A stretch of 64,000 bases of DNA from assembly GCA_009840625.1 (NCBI GenBank), contig VXNJ01000007.1:1-64000 (forward strand). Reading direction: 5' to 3'. How positions within the stretch are numbered: position 1 is the first letter of the stretch; each line of letters opens with the position of its first letter. This document shows, piece after piece, positions 54,946 to 63,136 of the stretch. The stretch is from Chloroflexota bacterium. GTDB lineage: Bacteria > Chloroflexota > UBA11872 > VXNJ01. The notes under the pieces are model-generated. The model was given only the letters and a program-made list of their open reading frames with translations. It was not told the DNA's origin and did no database searches. The translations under genes were made by a program, and so were the position numbers.

Positions 54946-56919
54946 CTGCGCGTAGGCGTCGACGTGGGCGGCACCTTCACGGACCTGATTGCGTTTGGCG
55001 AAGATGGACCGCGGATCGGAAAAGTTCCGACCGCCGCCCCGGATCCAAGCGTCGGGGTGATTCAGGGCGTAAAAGACCTTGGAGTGAATTCGCCCGACGC
55101 GATCCTCCACGGTTCCACCGTGGCCACGAACGCGTTGCTGGAGCGCAAGGGGGCCAGGGTGGGGCTGGTTACGACCCGAGGGTTCGGGGATGTGTTGGAG
55201 ATCGGCCGCCAGAACCGGCCGCGGCTGTACGAGATCGAACCGCAAAAACCGGCGCCGCTGATCCCCGGAGAACTGCGTTTTGAGCTGACCGAGCGCACGG
55301 CCGCAGACGGGACCGCGTTGGTGCGGCCGGATCCCGACGAACTGGAACAGCTTGCCCGGAGGCTGCTTGCCGCCCGCGTCGAAGCCGTGGCAATCTGTTT
55401 TCTCCACTCCTACGCGAACCCGGAAAACGAACGAATCGCCGCCGCAGTGCTGAAAGGCGCCGGATTGCCGCGCGTGTCGATCTCGGCGGAAGTCTTGCCG
55501 GAATTTCGCGAATACGAACGAACCTCGACGGTCGCCGCCAACGCCTATCTGGCCGAACCGGTCGAGCGCTACCTGCACACACTGCGCCGTGACGCCTCCG
55601 GACCGCTCTGGATAGTCCAGTCCAACGGCGGTTTGCTGACTACCGAGGAGACCGCCCAGCTTCCGGTTCGCACGGTGCTTTCAGGTCCGGCTGGAGGGGT
55701 GACGGGGGCGATCTGGTCAGCGGGCGCTTCCGGCTATTCCGAAATCGTCACCTTTGACATGGGTGGAACCTCCACCGATGTCTCGCTTTGTCCCGGAGGG
55801 CCGCTGCACACAAATTCGGGAGTGGTTGGCCAGGTCCCGATTTCGATCGACATGATCGACATCCATACCGTAGGCGCGGGAGGCGGCTCCATTGCCTGGG
55901 TCGACGATGGCGGCGCTCTAAAGGTCGGGCCGCGGTCGGCGGGATCCGAGCCCGGTCCGGCATGCTACGGGCGGGGCGGGGTTCTGCCGACCGTGTCCGA
56001 CGCAAACCTGGTGCTCGGGCGCCTGCCCGCTGGCGTAAGGCTGGGCGGCCGCATGGAGTTGGATCTCGCCCGGGCGATTTCGGCAATTCAATCGTTGAAT
56101 GAACAGCTTCCCGGACCCGACATCGAGCCTGTCGAAATCGCCGCCGCCGTCCTCGATCTGGCCAACGCCAACATGGAAAGCGCGTTGCGACTTATCACCA
56201 TCGAACGTGGTTTCGACCCGCGGGACTTTGCCCTGGTCGCATTCGGCGGCGCAGGTCCGTTGCACGCCTGTGAATTGGCCGAGCGCCTGCGCATCAAGTC
56301 CGTACTCGTCCCTCCGCATCCAGGAGTGCTATCGGCGCTCGGTGCCCTGGTGGCGAATCGTGTCCGGTCTTATTCGCGGACCGTCATGTTGCCGGGAAAT
56401 TCAGGCTCAAAGGACCGGTTGATCGAAATCGCGGACGACCTGGCCGAGCTCGCCAGGAAGGATCTTGCCTCCGATGGCGTCCCGCGACTGGTGTTCGGCC
56501 TGGATATTCGCTACGAAGGTCAGTCGTTCGAATTGACCGTTCCCTGGGACACCGATTCGATCTCCGGTCCGATTGACCGCTTCCACCGTGCCCACGATCG
56601 CCGCTATTCCTATTCGCTGCCGGGACATCCGGTTCAAATCGTTTCGATTCGACTCGACGGGATAGTTAAAACCGACGCCCCGCTTGCGGCGGCAGTTGCG
56701 CAAAGGCAAGGCGATCCTGCCTCTTCGGCAACCGTTCGGTCGTACTTCGACTCAAAAGTGCACGACACGCCCGTGTACCGACGCGAGGTTCTGGGATCGG
56801 GTCACATGATTTCGGGGCCGGCGATCGTCACCCAGGACGACTGCACGACTGTGGTGGCGCCAGGCTGGCTGGCCCGCATGGATGATGCCGGAACTCTGGT
56901 GATTTCGCAGCGGGGCTGA
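54946..56919 (+). CDS. Hydantoinase/oxoprolinase A (HyuA-like) family protein
   Basis: About 657 residues if it starts at the CTG at 54946. This gives LRVGVDVGGTFTDLIAF, exactly aligned with the family start MRVGVDVGGTFTDL. The first usual start codon (GTG at 54964) would cut into the first ATP-binding strand. Two phosphate loops, DVGGTFTDL and DMGGTSTDVSL near 270, mark the ASKHA ATPase fold. IVQSNGGLLT and FGGAGPLHACELAE are family blocks. HyuA proteins work with HyuB to open hydantoins, 5-oxoproline or similar rings in an ATP-dependent way. No hyuB gene follows, so it may act alone or with a distant partner. Confidence 0.9.
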   Translation: MRVGVDVGGTFTDLIAFGEDGPRIGKVPTAAPDPSVGVIQGVKDLGVNSPDAILHGSTVATNALLERKGARVGLVTTRGFGDVLEIGRQNRPRLYEIEPQKPAPLIPGELRFELTERTAADGTALVRPDPDELEQLARRLLAARVEAVAICFLHSYANPENERIAAAVLKGAGLPRVSISAEVLPEFREYERTSTVAANAYLAEPVERYLHTLRRDASGPLWIVQSNGGLLTTEETAQLPVRTVLSGPAGGVTGAIWSAGASGYSEIVTFDMGGTSTDVSLCPGGPLHTNSGVVGQVPISIDMIDIHTVGAGGGSIAWVDDGGALKVGPRSAGSEPGPACYGRGGVLPTVSDANLVLGRLPAGVRLGGRMELDLARAISAIQSLNEQLPGPDIEPVEIAAAVLDLANANMESALRLITIERGFDPRDFALVAFGGAGPLHACELAERLRIKSVLVPPHPGVLSALGALVANRVRSYSRTVMLPGNSGSKDRLIEIADDLAELARKDLASDGVPRLVFGLDIRYEGQSFELTVPWDTDSISGPIDRFHRAHDRRYSYSLPGHPVQIVSIRLDGIVKTDAPLAAAVAQRQGDPASSATVRSYFDSKVHDTPVYRREVLGSGHMISGPAIVTQDDCTTVVAPGWLARMDDAGTLVISQRG

Positions 56920-56921
56920 CC

Positions 56922-58007
56922 TTGGCCAATCCGCTGGCCGCCAAGCTGGCCGAAGAGATCGAATCAATAGGCCCGATCGGGTTCGAACGGTTCATGGCCG
57001 CCGCCCTTTACGATCCTGAATTCGGCTATTACATGGGTGCCGGGAACCCTGACCTCGACTACCGGACCGCGGTTGACACCCACCCGCTCTTTGCGGCGAT
57101 GTTCGCCCGGCATTTGGACAAAGCTTGGCATGAATTAGGTTGCCCGGAACCGTTCAGCGTTCTGGAGCTCGGCTCGGGGACGGGATCAATGGCCGCTGCG
57201 GTCTACCGAATCGCCCGCGAATTGCCCTGGGGAGGAAGCCTTGTCTGGACCGGCGTTGAAATCGGGCCCTCTCGCCGCCGCGCGGCCCAGCTTTCGTGCC
57301 CCCGCGCGCGCTGCGTTTCTAATTTCAAGCAGCTCGAATCGCGTTCTTGCGGCGTGGTTTTCGCCAACGAGTACCTGGACGCCTGGCCGTTCAAGCTGGC
57401 AAGGCGCGGTGACTCCGGATGGCTCGAAAAGCGGGTGGGAGTTGCCGAAAGTGGATCTTTGGTCTTCGTTGATGCGTCAGCCGATCTGGAGCTGGAGGAT
57501 TACTGCCGGCGCTGGGGTGAAGCCATTCCCGTCGGCGGAATGATCGAAGCGCGCACCGACTTGGACGGCATTTTTGCCGAGCTGGCGACCAAATTTCAGC
57601 GATCGAAAGCCATCTTTGTCGACTACGGGGGATCCGCACGAGAAGTGCATTCGTTGCGCCTGTCTTCGGGGACCGCGCTTGCCTACCGGGGCATGCGGGT
57701 CTCCGAAGACCTGCTCGCCGACCCTGGACTTCAGGACCTGACCGCCCACGTGAATTTCGACGCGGTGTCCGAGAGCGCCGGCCGATTCGGGTTCAGAACG
57801 CGCCGGATCACTACTCAGGCCCAGAACCTTATAGAACTTGGTATCGGTTCCTACCTTCCCGCGCTCGCAGAAGGTACCGCGCCAGGCAGATCGCGCTACG
57901 AGGCAGAGCGCGATGCGATCAGCCGGTTGCTCGACCCGCGGCAAATGGGGTCTTTCAAAGTCCTCGAGCTTGAATTCGGACCGGACGTTACCGGTGGCCC
58001 GGTTTAA
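56922..58007 (+). CDS. NDUFAF7/MidA-like SAM-dependent methyltransferase
   Basis: 361 residues from a TTG 2 nt after the HyuA-like stop. The start GPIGFERFMAAALYDPEFGYYMG is the DUF185/NDUFAF7 signature. The SAM motif is VLELGSGTGSMAAAVY near residues 86-101, and VVFANEYLDAWPFKLARR near 146 matches the family NExxDA(L/F)P block. In mitochondria NDUFAF7 methylates an Arg of the complex I subunit NDUFS2 (NuoD) during assembly. Its place 2.2 kb from a nuo operon agrees with a similar role, which is inferred. Confidence 0.88.
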   Translation: MANPLAAKLAEEIESIGPIGFERFMAAALYDPEFGYYMGAGNPDLDYRTAVDTHPLFAAMFARHLDKAWHELGCPEPFSVLELGSGTGSMAAAVYRIARELPWGGSLVWTGVEIGPSRRRAAQLSCPRARCVSNFKQLESRSCGVVFANEYLDAWPFKLARRGDSGWLEKRVGVAESGSLVFVDASADLELEDYCRRWGEAIPVGGMIEARTDLDGIFAELATKFQRSKAIFVDYGGSAREVHSLRLSSGTALAYRGMRVSEDLLADPGLQDLTAHVNFDAVSESAGRFGFRTRRITTQAQNLIELGIGSYLPALAEGTAPGRSRYEAERDAISRLLDPRQMGSFKVLELEFGPDVTGGPV

Positions 58008-59281
58008 CCCGCGGCGGTAATCTCGGCCTGGCCCAGTCGTTCCGCCAGCAATTCGGGCAATCGAATTGAACCGTCGGCCCGCTGAAAGTTCTCGATGATC
58101 GCCACGGTCAGGCGCGGCAGCGCCAATCCCGAACCATTGATCGTGTAGGGGTGGCGCACCCGGCCCGTTCCGCCACCGCGGCAGCGCAGGTTCATTCGCC
58201 GGGCCTGGAACTCGCCGAAGCAGGAAACCGACGAGACTTCAAGCCATCGCCCGGTTCCGGGCGCCCAAAGCTCGATATCGTACGTTTTCGCGCTGGCCAG
58301 CGAAAGATCGCCGGAACAAAGCTCAATCACCCGATAGGGAAGGCCGAGCAGCTTGACCGGCGCCAGCGCGTGCTCCAAGGTTTCCTCGAGTTCCGAGTAA
58401 CCGGTCTCCGGCGAAGTGATCCGGACGAGCTCTACCTTGTCGAACTGGTGAACGCGCAACAGGCCCCTCGTTTCGGTCCCGGCAGCACCGGCCTCGCGCC
58501 GAAAACAGGGGGTCAGTGCTGCGAACTTCAGCGGGAGGGATTCTTCTGCAATGATCTCGTCGGCATATATGTTTGTCAGCGGGACCTCGGCGGTAGGTAT
58601 GAGCCAGAGGTCCTCGGATGCGATCCGGTACTGGTCGTCGGCGAATTTCGGCAATTGACCGGTTCCGACCAGTGCCGAGCCTCGCACCAGCGCTGGTGGA
58701 TAGACCTCGGTGTAACCGTGCTCCCGGGTCTGAAGGTCGAGCATCCAGTTCGAGAGCGCGCGTTGTAGCCGTGCTGATGCACCAAAGTGAAGCCAGAACC
58801 CGGAACCCGAAAGCTTGGCCGACCGGGCAAAGTCAATCAGTCCCAGGTCCTCGGCCAGATCGACATGATTTCGGGGTTCGAATTCAAGTTCAGGAATGTT
58901 GCCGCCGTCGGTGACAGGGACATTCCCGGAGGCGTCGCTTCCAATCGGGGTCGTATCGTGCGGCGTATTCGGCAGTTCCAGCAAGGCCGCGTCTAATTCG
59001 TCGCTCACGGTTGCGATCGAATCTTTAAGCGGCTTTAGGGCTTCGGATGCCGCCCGGGTCCGGGCGATGAGCGCATCACGTTCGGATTTGTCCTTGACCG
59101 TTCCGATCGAACGCGAAGTGGATCGGACCTCGTGACGCTTCTGCTCAAGCTCGACCAGGATGCTGCGGCGCCTGCTGTCAAGTTCAAGCACCAGATCCAA
59201 GCTTGCTGCCGGGTGGCCTTTTGCTATCACCCCGGCCCTAACTGACTCGGCGTTCTCGCGCAGGAAGCGTAGCGAGTACAA
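58004..59281 (-). CDS. serS: Seryl-tRNA synthetase
   Basis: 425 residues, class II. The N-terminal coiled-coil tRNA-binding arm spans about residues 30-100. Motif 2 is LTPCFRREAGAAGTETRGLLR near 262, and VHQFDKVELV follows. Motif 3 is NGSGLALPRLTVAIIENFQ near 378. It is convergent with the methyltransferase gene, the two stops sharing TTAA. It follows lysS by 3 nt, in a greA-lysS-serS unit. Confidence 0.97.
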   Translation of the reverse strand: MYSLRFLRENAESVRAGVIAKGHPAASLDLVLELDSRRRSILVELEQKRHEVRSTSRSIGTVKDKSERDALIARTRAASEALKPLKDSIATVSDELDAALLELPNTPHDTTPIGSDASGNVPVTDGGNIPELEFEPRNHVDLAEDLGLIDFARSAKLSGSGFWLHFGASARLQRALSNWMLDLQTREHGYTEVYPPALVRGSALVGTGQLPKFADDQYRIASEDLWLIPTAEVPLTNIYADEIIAEESLPLKFAALTPCFRREAGAAGTETRGLLRVHQFDKVELVRITSPETGYSELEETLEHALAPVKLLGLPYRVIELCSGDLSLASAKTYDIELWAPGTGRWLEVSSVSCFGEFQARRMNLRCRGGGTGRVRHPYTINGSGLALPRLTVAIIENFQRADGSIRLPELLAERLGQAEITAAG

Positions 59282-59284
59282 GTT

Positions 59285-60739
59285 CTACTGCGGGTCTGAG
59301 CGAAGTTGCGGGAAAAGCACAACCTCGCGAAAATGTCGCGCCCCGGTGACCAGCATCACCAGCCGGTCAATGCCCACGCCGAGGCCCCCGGTCGGTGGCA
59401 TGCCCTGCTCGAGCGCCGTGATGAACTCTTCGTCCACCGGATGGGCGTCGGGATCTCCACCGTACTGATCTTCGAACCTGCGTCGCTGTTCGATCGGATC
59501 GGTCAACTCACTGTAGCCGTTGGCAATTTCCATGCCGCGCACAAATGCCTCGACCTTGGCAACGTACCGATCCGATCCAGGGGCTCGCTTGGCGAGCGGT
59601 GCAAATTCGAGCGGGTAGTCGTAGATGAAAACGGGATTGGTGATTTCGGGGACGATTGCCTGGTCGAGGATCTTGTCGTAGACCTTGCCGATGCCCTGCT
59701 CGGGATCAGCATCGACCCGGCTGGTGCGAACCGCCGCGGCGAGTGAATGGGGATCATCAAATTCCTCGATATCCAGTCCGGTTGCATCGAGCACGGCTTC
59801 CCGGAATTTGATGCGCGGCCAAGGAGGCGAAAGATCGATTGAATCGGAGTTTTCGCCGCCGTGGATGACCGCCGACCCATTGACCGCACGTGCGGCTTCG
59901 GCGACCATCAATTCGGTCAACTCCATCACGTCGTTGTAGTCGGCAAACGCCTGATAGCACTCGAGCATCGTAAATTCCGGCCCGTGGGTGCGGTCGATCC
60001 CCTCGTTGCGAAAGTCCTTGCAGATCTCGTAGACGCGCTCGAATCCGCCGACGATCAATCGTTTCAGATACAACTCGTCTGAAATTCGAAGATAGTATTC
60101 GCGGTCCAGTGCGTTGTAGCGGGTGGTGAATGGCTGGGCTGCCGCACCTCCGTAAACCGGTTGCAGCGTGGGTGTCTCAACCTCCAGGAAGCCGCGGCCA
60201 TCGAGAAACGCGCGCACTTGGGAAATGACCCTTGTCCTGGTTTTGAAGATCCGACGCGAATCCTCGTTGGCAATCAGGTCCAGGTGCCGACGCCGGTAGC
60301 GCGTTTCAACGTCGCGCAATCCGTGGTATTTCTCCGGCAACGGGCGCAGCGCTTTGGCGAGTAACTGAATGCTCGCCACTCGCAGGGTCGCCTGTCCGGT
60401 ACGGGTGAGGAACATTTCCCCATCGACTCCAACGACGTCGCCAACATCGGCCCAGCCAAGGGTCGCGGCGTAGGCATCGGGGCCGAGCACTTTGCGCGAA
60501 AGCAGCAATTGCAGGCGCGTTCCTTCGGAGTCGATATCGGCGAACGCGCCGCCGCCGAACGAGGAAATTCGCGTTAATCGTCCCGCGACTCGGCAGTGCC
60601 CGAGTTCGCCTTGTTCGTCCCACTCGGCGACCGCTTCCGCCAATTGGTGCGTCGGCTTGAAACCGTCTGGGTAGGGGTCGCCGACGTCGGCGAGCTTGGC
60701 CCGGCGCTGGGCGATCAGGCGGTCTTCGGTGCCGTTCAT
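59285..60739 (-). CDS. lysS: Lysyl-tRNA synthetase (class II)
   Basis: 484 residues. An N-terminal OB-fold anticodon-binding domain (about residues 45-150, VAGRLTRISSFGGGAFADI) precedes the catalytic domain. Motif 1 is near ETPTLQPVYGGAAAQPF, motif 2 is EICKDFRNEGIDRTHGPEFTM near 240, and motif 3 is GGLGVGIDRLVMLVTGA near 448. It lies between greA (34-nt gap) and serS. Confidence 0.97.
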   Translation of the reverse strand: MNGTEDRLIAQRRAKLADVGDPYPDGFKPTHQLAEAVAEWDEQGELGHCRVAGRLTRISSFGGGAFADIDSEGTRLQLLLSRKVLGPDAYAATLGWADVGDVVGVDGEMFLTRTGQATLRVASIQLLAKALRPLPEKYHGLRDVETRYRRRHLDLIANEDSRRIFKTRTRVISQVRAFLDGRGFLEVETPTLQPVYGGAAAQPFTTRYNALDREYYLRISDELYLKRLIVGGFERVYEICKDFRNEGIDRTHGPEFTMLECYQAFADYNDVMELTELMVAEAARAVNGSAVIHGGENSDSIDLSPPWPRIKFREAVLDATGLDIEEFDDPHSLAAAVRTSRVDADPEQGIGKVYDKILDQAIVPEITNPVFIYDYPLEFAPLAKRAPGSDRYVAKVEAFVRGMEIANGYSELTDPIEQRRRFEDQYGGDPDAHPVDEEFITALEQGMPPTGGLGVGIDRLVMLVTGARHFREVVLFPQLRSDPQ

Positions 60740-60773
60740 GCCGGACTGGTGGTAACCACCGCTCTGGCGCGGC

Positions 60774-61235
60774 TTACCAGACCCTTATCACTTCGTATTC
60801 GACTTTGCGCCCCGGCGCCTTGAAACTCACGCTCTCGCCGGCCTTGGCGCCAAGCAGCGCGCGGGCAGCCGGAGAGTCGTTGGAAATCCTGCCGTTTGGG
60901 GGGTCGATTTCCGCCGAACCAACAATCGTGAAGGTGCGCTCACGTCCGCGATCGTCGCGGACCTGCACCGATCCCCCAATAGAAACCTGGGTCGCGTCGT
61001 GGCTGTCGATGATCGTGGCCGAGTTGAGGATTTCTCGGATTTCCTCGATTCGGCCTTCGCACGAAGCCAATTCGTCCTTGGCTATGTCGTGCTCGCCGCC
61101 GCCCTCGTGCTCGCCTGATTGCTGGTGTTCCTCGATCCTCTTCGAAATCAAGGGGCGGCGAACCGTGACCAGCTCTTCGAGTTCAGCCTCGAGAGATTGT
61201 TTTCCGGTGGGCGTGAGGATGACCGACGGCGGCAT
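60774..61235 (-). CDS. greA: Transcription elongation factor GreA
   Basis: 153 residues. GreA rescues backtracked RNA polymerase by stimulating transcript cleavage. The N-terminal coiled coil (about 10-75) begins ILTPTGKQSLEAELEELVTVRRP and its tip has acidic residues (GGGEHDIAKDELASCEGRI). The C-terminal FKBP-like domain has VQVRDDRGRERTFTIVGSAEIDP and SPAARALLGAKAGESV. It is the first gene of the greA-lysS-serS unit; the promoter lies in the 238-bp gap to guaB. Confidence 0.96.
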   Translation of the reverse strand: MPPSVILTPTGKQSLEAELEELVTVRRPLISKRIEEHQQSGEHEGGGEHDIAKDELASCEGRIEEIREILNSATIIDSHDATQVSIGGSVQVRDDRGRERTFTIVGSAEIDPPNGRISNDSPAARALLGAKAGESVSFKAPGRKVEYEVIRVW

Positions 61236-61473
61236 TGGGAATTCCTGGAAGGGGGTGATGCGGGCGAGCGGCGGCTAGGCATCGCTCGGCCGGCCAATCA
61301 GAAAGAGATTTTAGAAAATCCCCGGATATGTGCCGACGTTACATGGTTGGCCGGGTTAGTAATCACATTGCGAACCCCTTGGCGTGCGTGGCCCGAGGCT
61401 TTGACAGAGAAGGTTCCCAGCAACTAGTCCAATAGATCGGCCAATTCAACTGACCGGCAATATCGGCCCGCGG

Positions 61474-62961
61474 CTAAGGGATTGATGGACGACGGACCTG
61501 GTAGTTGGGCGCTTCCTTGGTAATGAGCACATCGTGTGGATGGCTCTCTTCGAGGCCGGCCGATGACATGGTCAGGAATTTGGCGGTGGTCTTTAATTCG
61601 GAGACCGAGGCGGCGCCACAGTAACCCATTGCCTGTCGCAATCCGCCGGTCAGTTGGGCTACCGTAATCGCCAGCGCTCCGCGGTAAGGGATCTGGGCTT
61701 CGATTCCTTCAGCAACTAGTTTCTGATCGCTGCGTCCGTCGTCCTGGGCGTACCGGTCTTTGCTGAATCCGCGGGCGCGCATGGCGCCGATCGAGCCCAT
61801 GCCCCGGTAATCCTTGTAACGCTCGCCGTGGGTGAGAACGATCTCGCCAGGACTTTCATCGGTGCCGGCAAACAATCCGCCGATCATCACCGCATCAGCA
61901 CCGGCGGCAATCGCCTTGGCCAGGTCTCCTGAGTAACGGATGCCGCCGTCGGCAATCAGTCCGACTCCATGCTCCGAGCAGACCTGGGCGGCATCGCTTA
62001 TCGCCGTAACCTGCGGCACACCCACTCCGGCCACTACCCGCGTCGTGCAGATCGCGGACGGGCCGACCCCGACACGGATGCAGTCCGCGCCGGCCGCCAC
62101 CAGATCGGCGGCCCCTCCTGATGTGGCTACGTTCCCGGCGATAATTGTCGTTTCGACATTAGATTTGAGCCATTCGGTCATTTCCAGTACGCGGCGGCTG
62201 TGCCCGTGAGCCGTATCGCAGACTATTACGTCTACTCCGCGTTCCGCCAGGGCTATCGCCCTGTCTCTGGCCTGCTCACCCACGCCCACGGCGGCTGCGA
62301 CCACCAAACGCCCGTGGTCGTCGAAAACGGCGCTCGGGTACTGGCGACGCTTGGAGAGGTCTTTGACCGTAATAAGTCCGCGCAAGTTGTTCTGCCCGTC
62401 GACCACGAGCAGTTTTTCGACACGGTGCTGGTGAAGGATCGCCTCGGCGTCTTCCAACTGGGTTCCCACTGGAACGGTTACTAGGTTTTCGGATGTCATC
62501 AGGTCGCAGACCGGGGTGGTGCGGTCGTTGCAAAACCTGATGTCGCGATTCGTCAGAATGCCGCGCAGCTTGCCGTCCGCGCCGGTTATTGGAACCCCGG
62601 AGATTCGGTACCTTTGCATCAATTGGAGGGCGTCTTCGAGCAGCGCCTCCTCGCCGAGCGTTACCGGGTCGGAGATCATTCCCGACTGAGAGCGTTTGAC
62701 GCGGTCAACCTCGGCCACCTGCTCCTCGATGGAGAGGTTGCGGTGGATTACCCCTAAACCGCCTTCGCGCGCCATGGCGATTGCCATTTCCGCTTCGGTG
62801 ACCGTATCCATTGGCGAAGAGATTAACGGGACATTTAGTTCCAGCCCTTCGGCCAGTACGGTGCCGACGTCGGTTTCGGCAGGCATCACATCCGAGCGAG
62901 CCGGCACCAGCAAGACGTCGTCGAAGGTGAAACCTGGTTCAATCGAACGACCGGAAGCCAT
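61474..62961 (-). CDS. guaB: Inosine-5'-monophosphate dehydrogenase
   Basis: 495 residues from the ATG at 62961; a TTG 6 nt upstream is possible. It oxidises IMP to XMP, the committed step of GMP synthesis. It starts [18 protein letters not shown]. Two CBS domains (about residues 95-210) are followed by the catalytic loop [16 protein letters not shown], whose Cys near 308 is the nucleophile. The flap [10 protein letters not shown] near 400 carries the Arg-Tyr pair. The ATG overlaps the stop of a possible 39-codon ORF (TGATG). Confidence 0.96.
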   Translation of the reverse strand: MASGRSIEPGFTFDDVLLVPARSDVMPAETDVGTVLAEGLELNVPLISSPMDTVTEAEMAIAMAREGGLGVIHRNLSIEEQVAEVDRVKRSQSGMISDPVTLGEEALLEDALQLMQRYRISGVPITGADGKLRGILTNRDIRFCNDRTTPVCDLMTSENLVTVPVGTQLEDAEAILHQHRVEKLLVVDGQNNLRGLITVKDLSKRRQYPSAVFDDHGRLVVAAAVGVGEQARDRAIALAERGVDVIVCDTAHGHSRRVLEMTEWLKSNVETTIIAGNVATSGGAADLVAAGADCIRVGVGPSAICTTRVVAGVGVPQVTAISDAAQVCSEHGVGLIADGGIRYSGDLAKAIAAGADAVMIGGLFAGTDESPGEIVLTHGERYKDYRGMGSIGAMRARGFSKDRYAQDDGRSDQKLVAEGIEAQIPYRGALAITVAQLTGGLRQAMGYCGAASVSELKTTAKFLTMSSAGLEESHPHDVLITKEAPNYQVRRPSIP

Positions 62962-63080
62962 CAGCAATCGATCCCGCTCTGCGAAATTAGTTCAAAGATT
63001 GTCGACCCGAGTTCACGGCGAATTCGCCGCTGCATCGCGGCTTTGGCGAATTGGATGTTGGTATCTGGGTCGATCGCCAT
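62961..63080 (-). CDS. Possible 39-aa ORF coupled to guaB
   Basis: An ATG at 63080 (or a GTG at 63086) opens a frame ending in a TGA that overlaps the guaB ATG as TGATG. The peptide starts MAIDPDTNIQFAKAAMQRR and ends in ELISQSGIDC. It is amphipathic and Arg-rich. No Shine-Dalgarno site is clear, and I recognise no family. It may be a real small protein, a leader peptide, or chance. It lies in the 170-bp gap between prmC and guaB. Confidence 0.3.
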   Translation of the reverse strand: MAIDPDTNIQFAKAAMQRRIRRELGSTIFELISQSGIDC

Positions 63081-63136
63081 CCGCACCGTCTGAGCTTGGA
63101 CCCTGCAGTTGCTAATCAGTGTATACGCGTGCGGGT

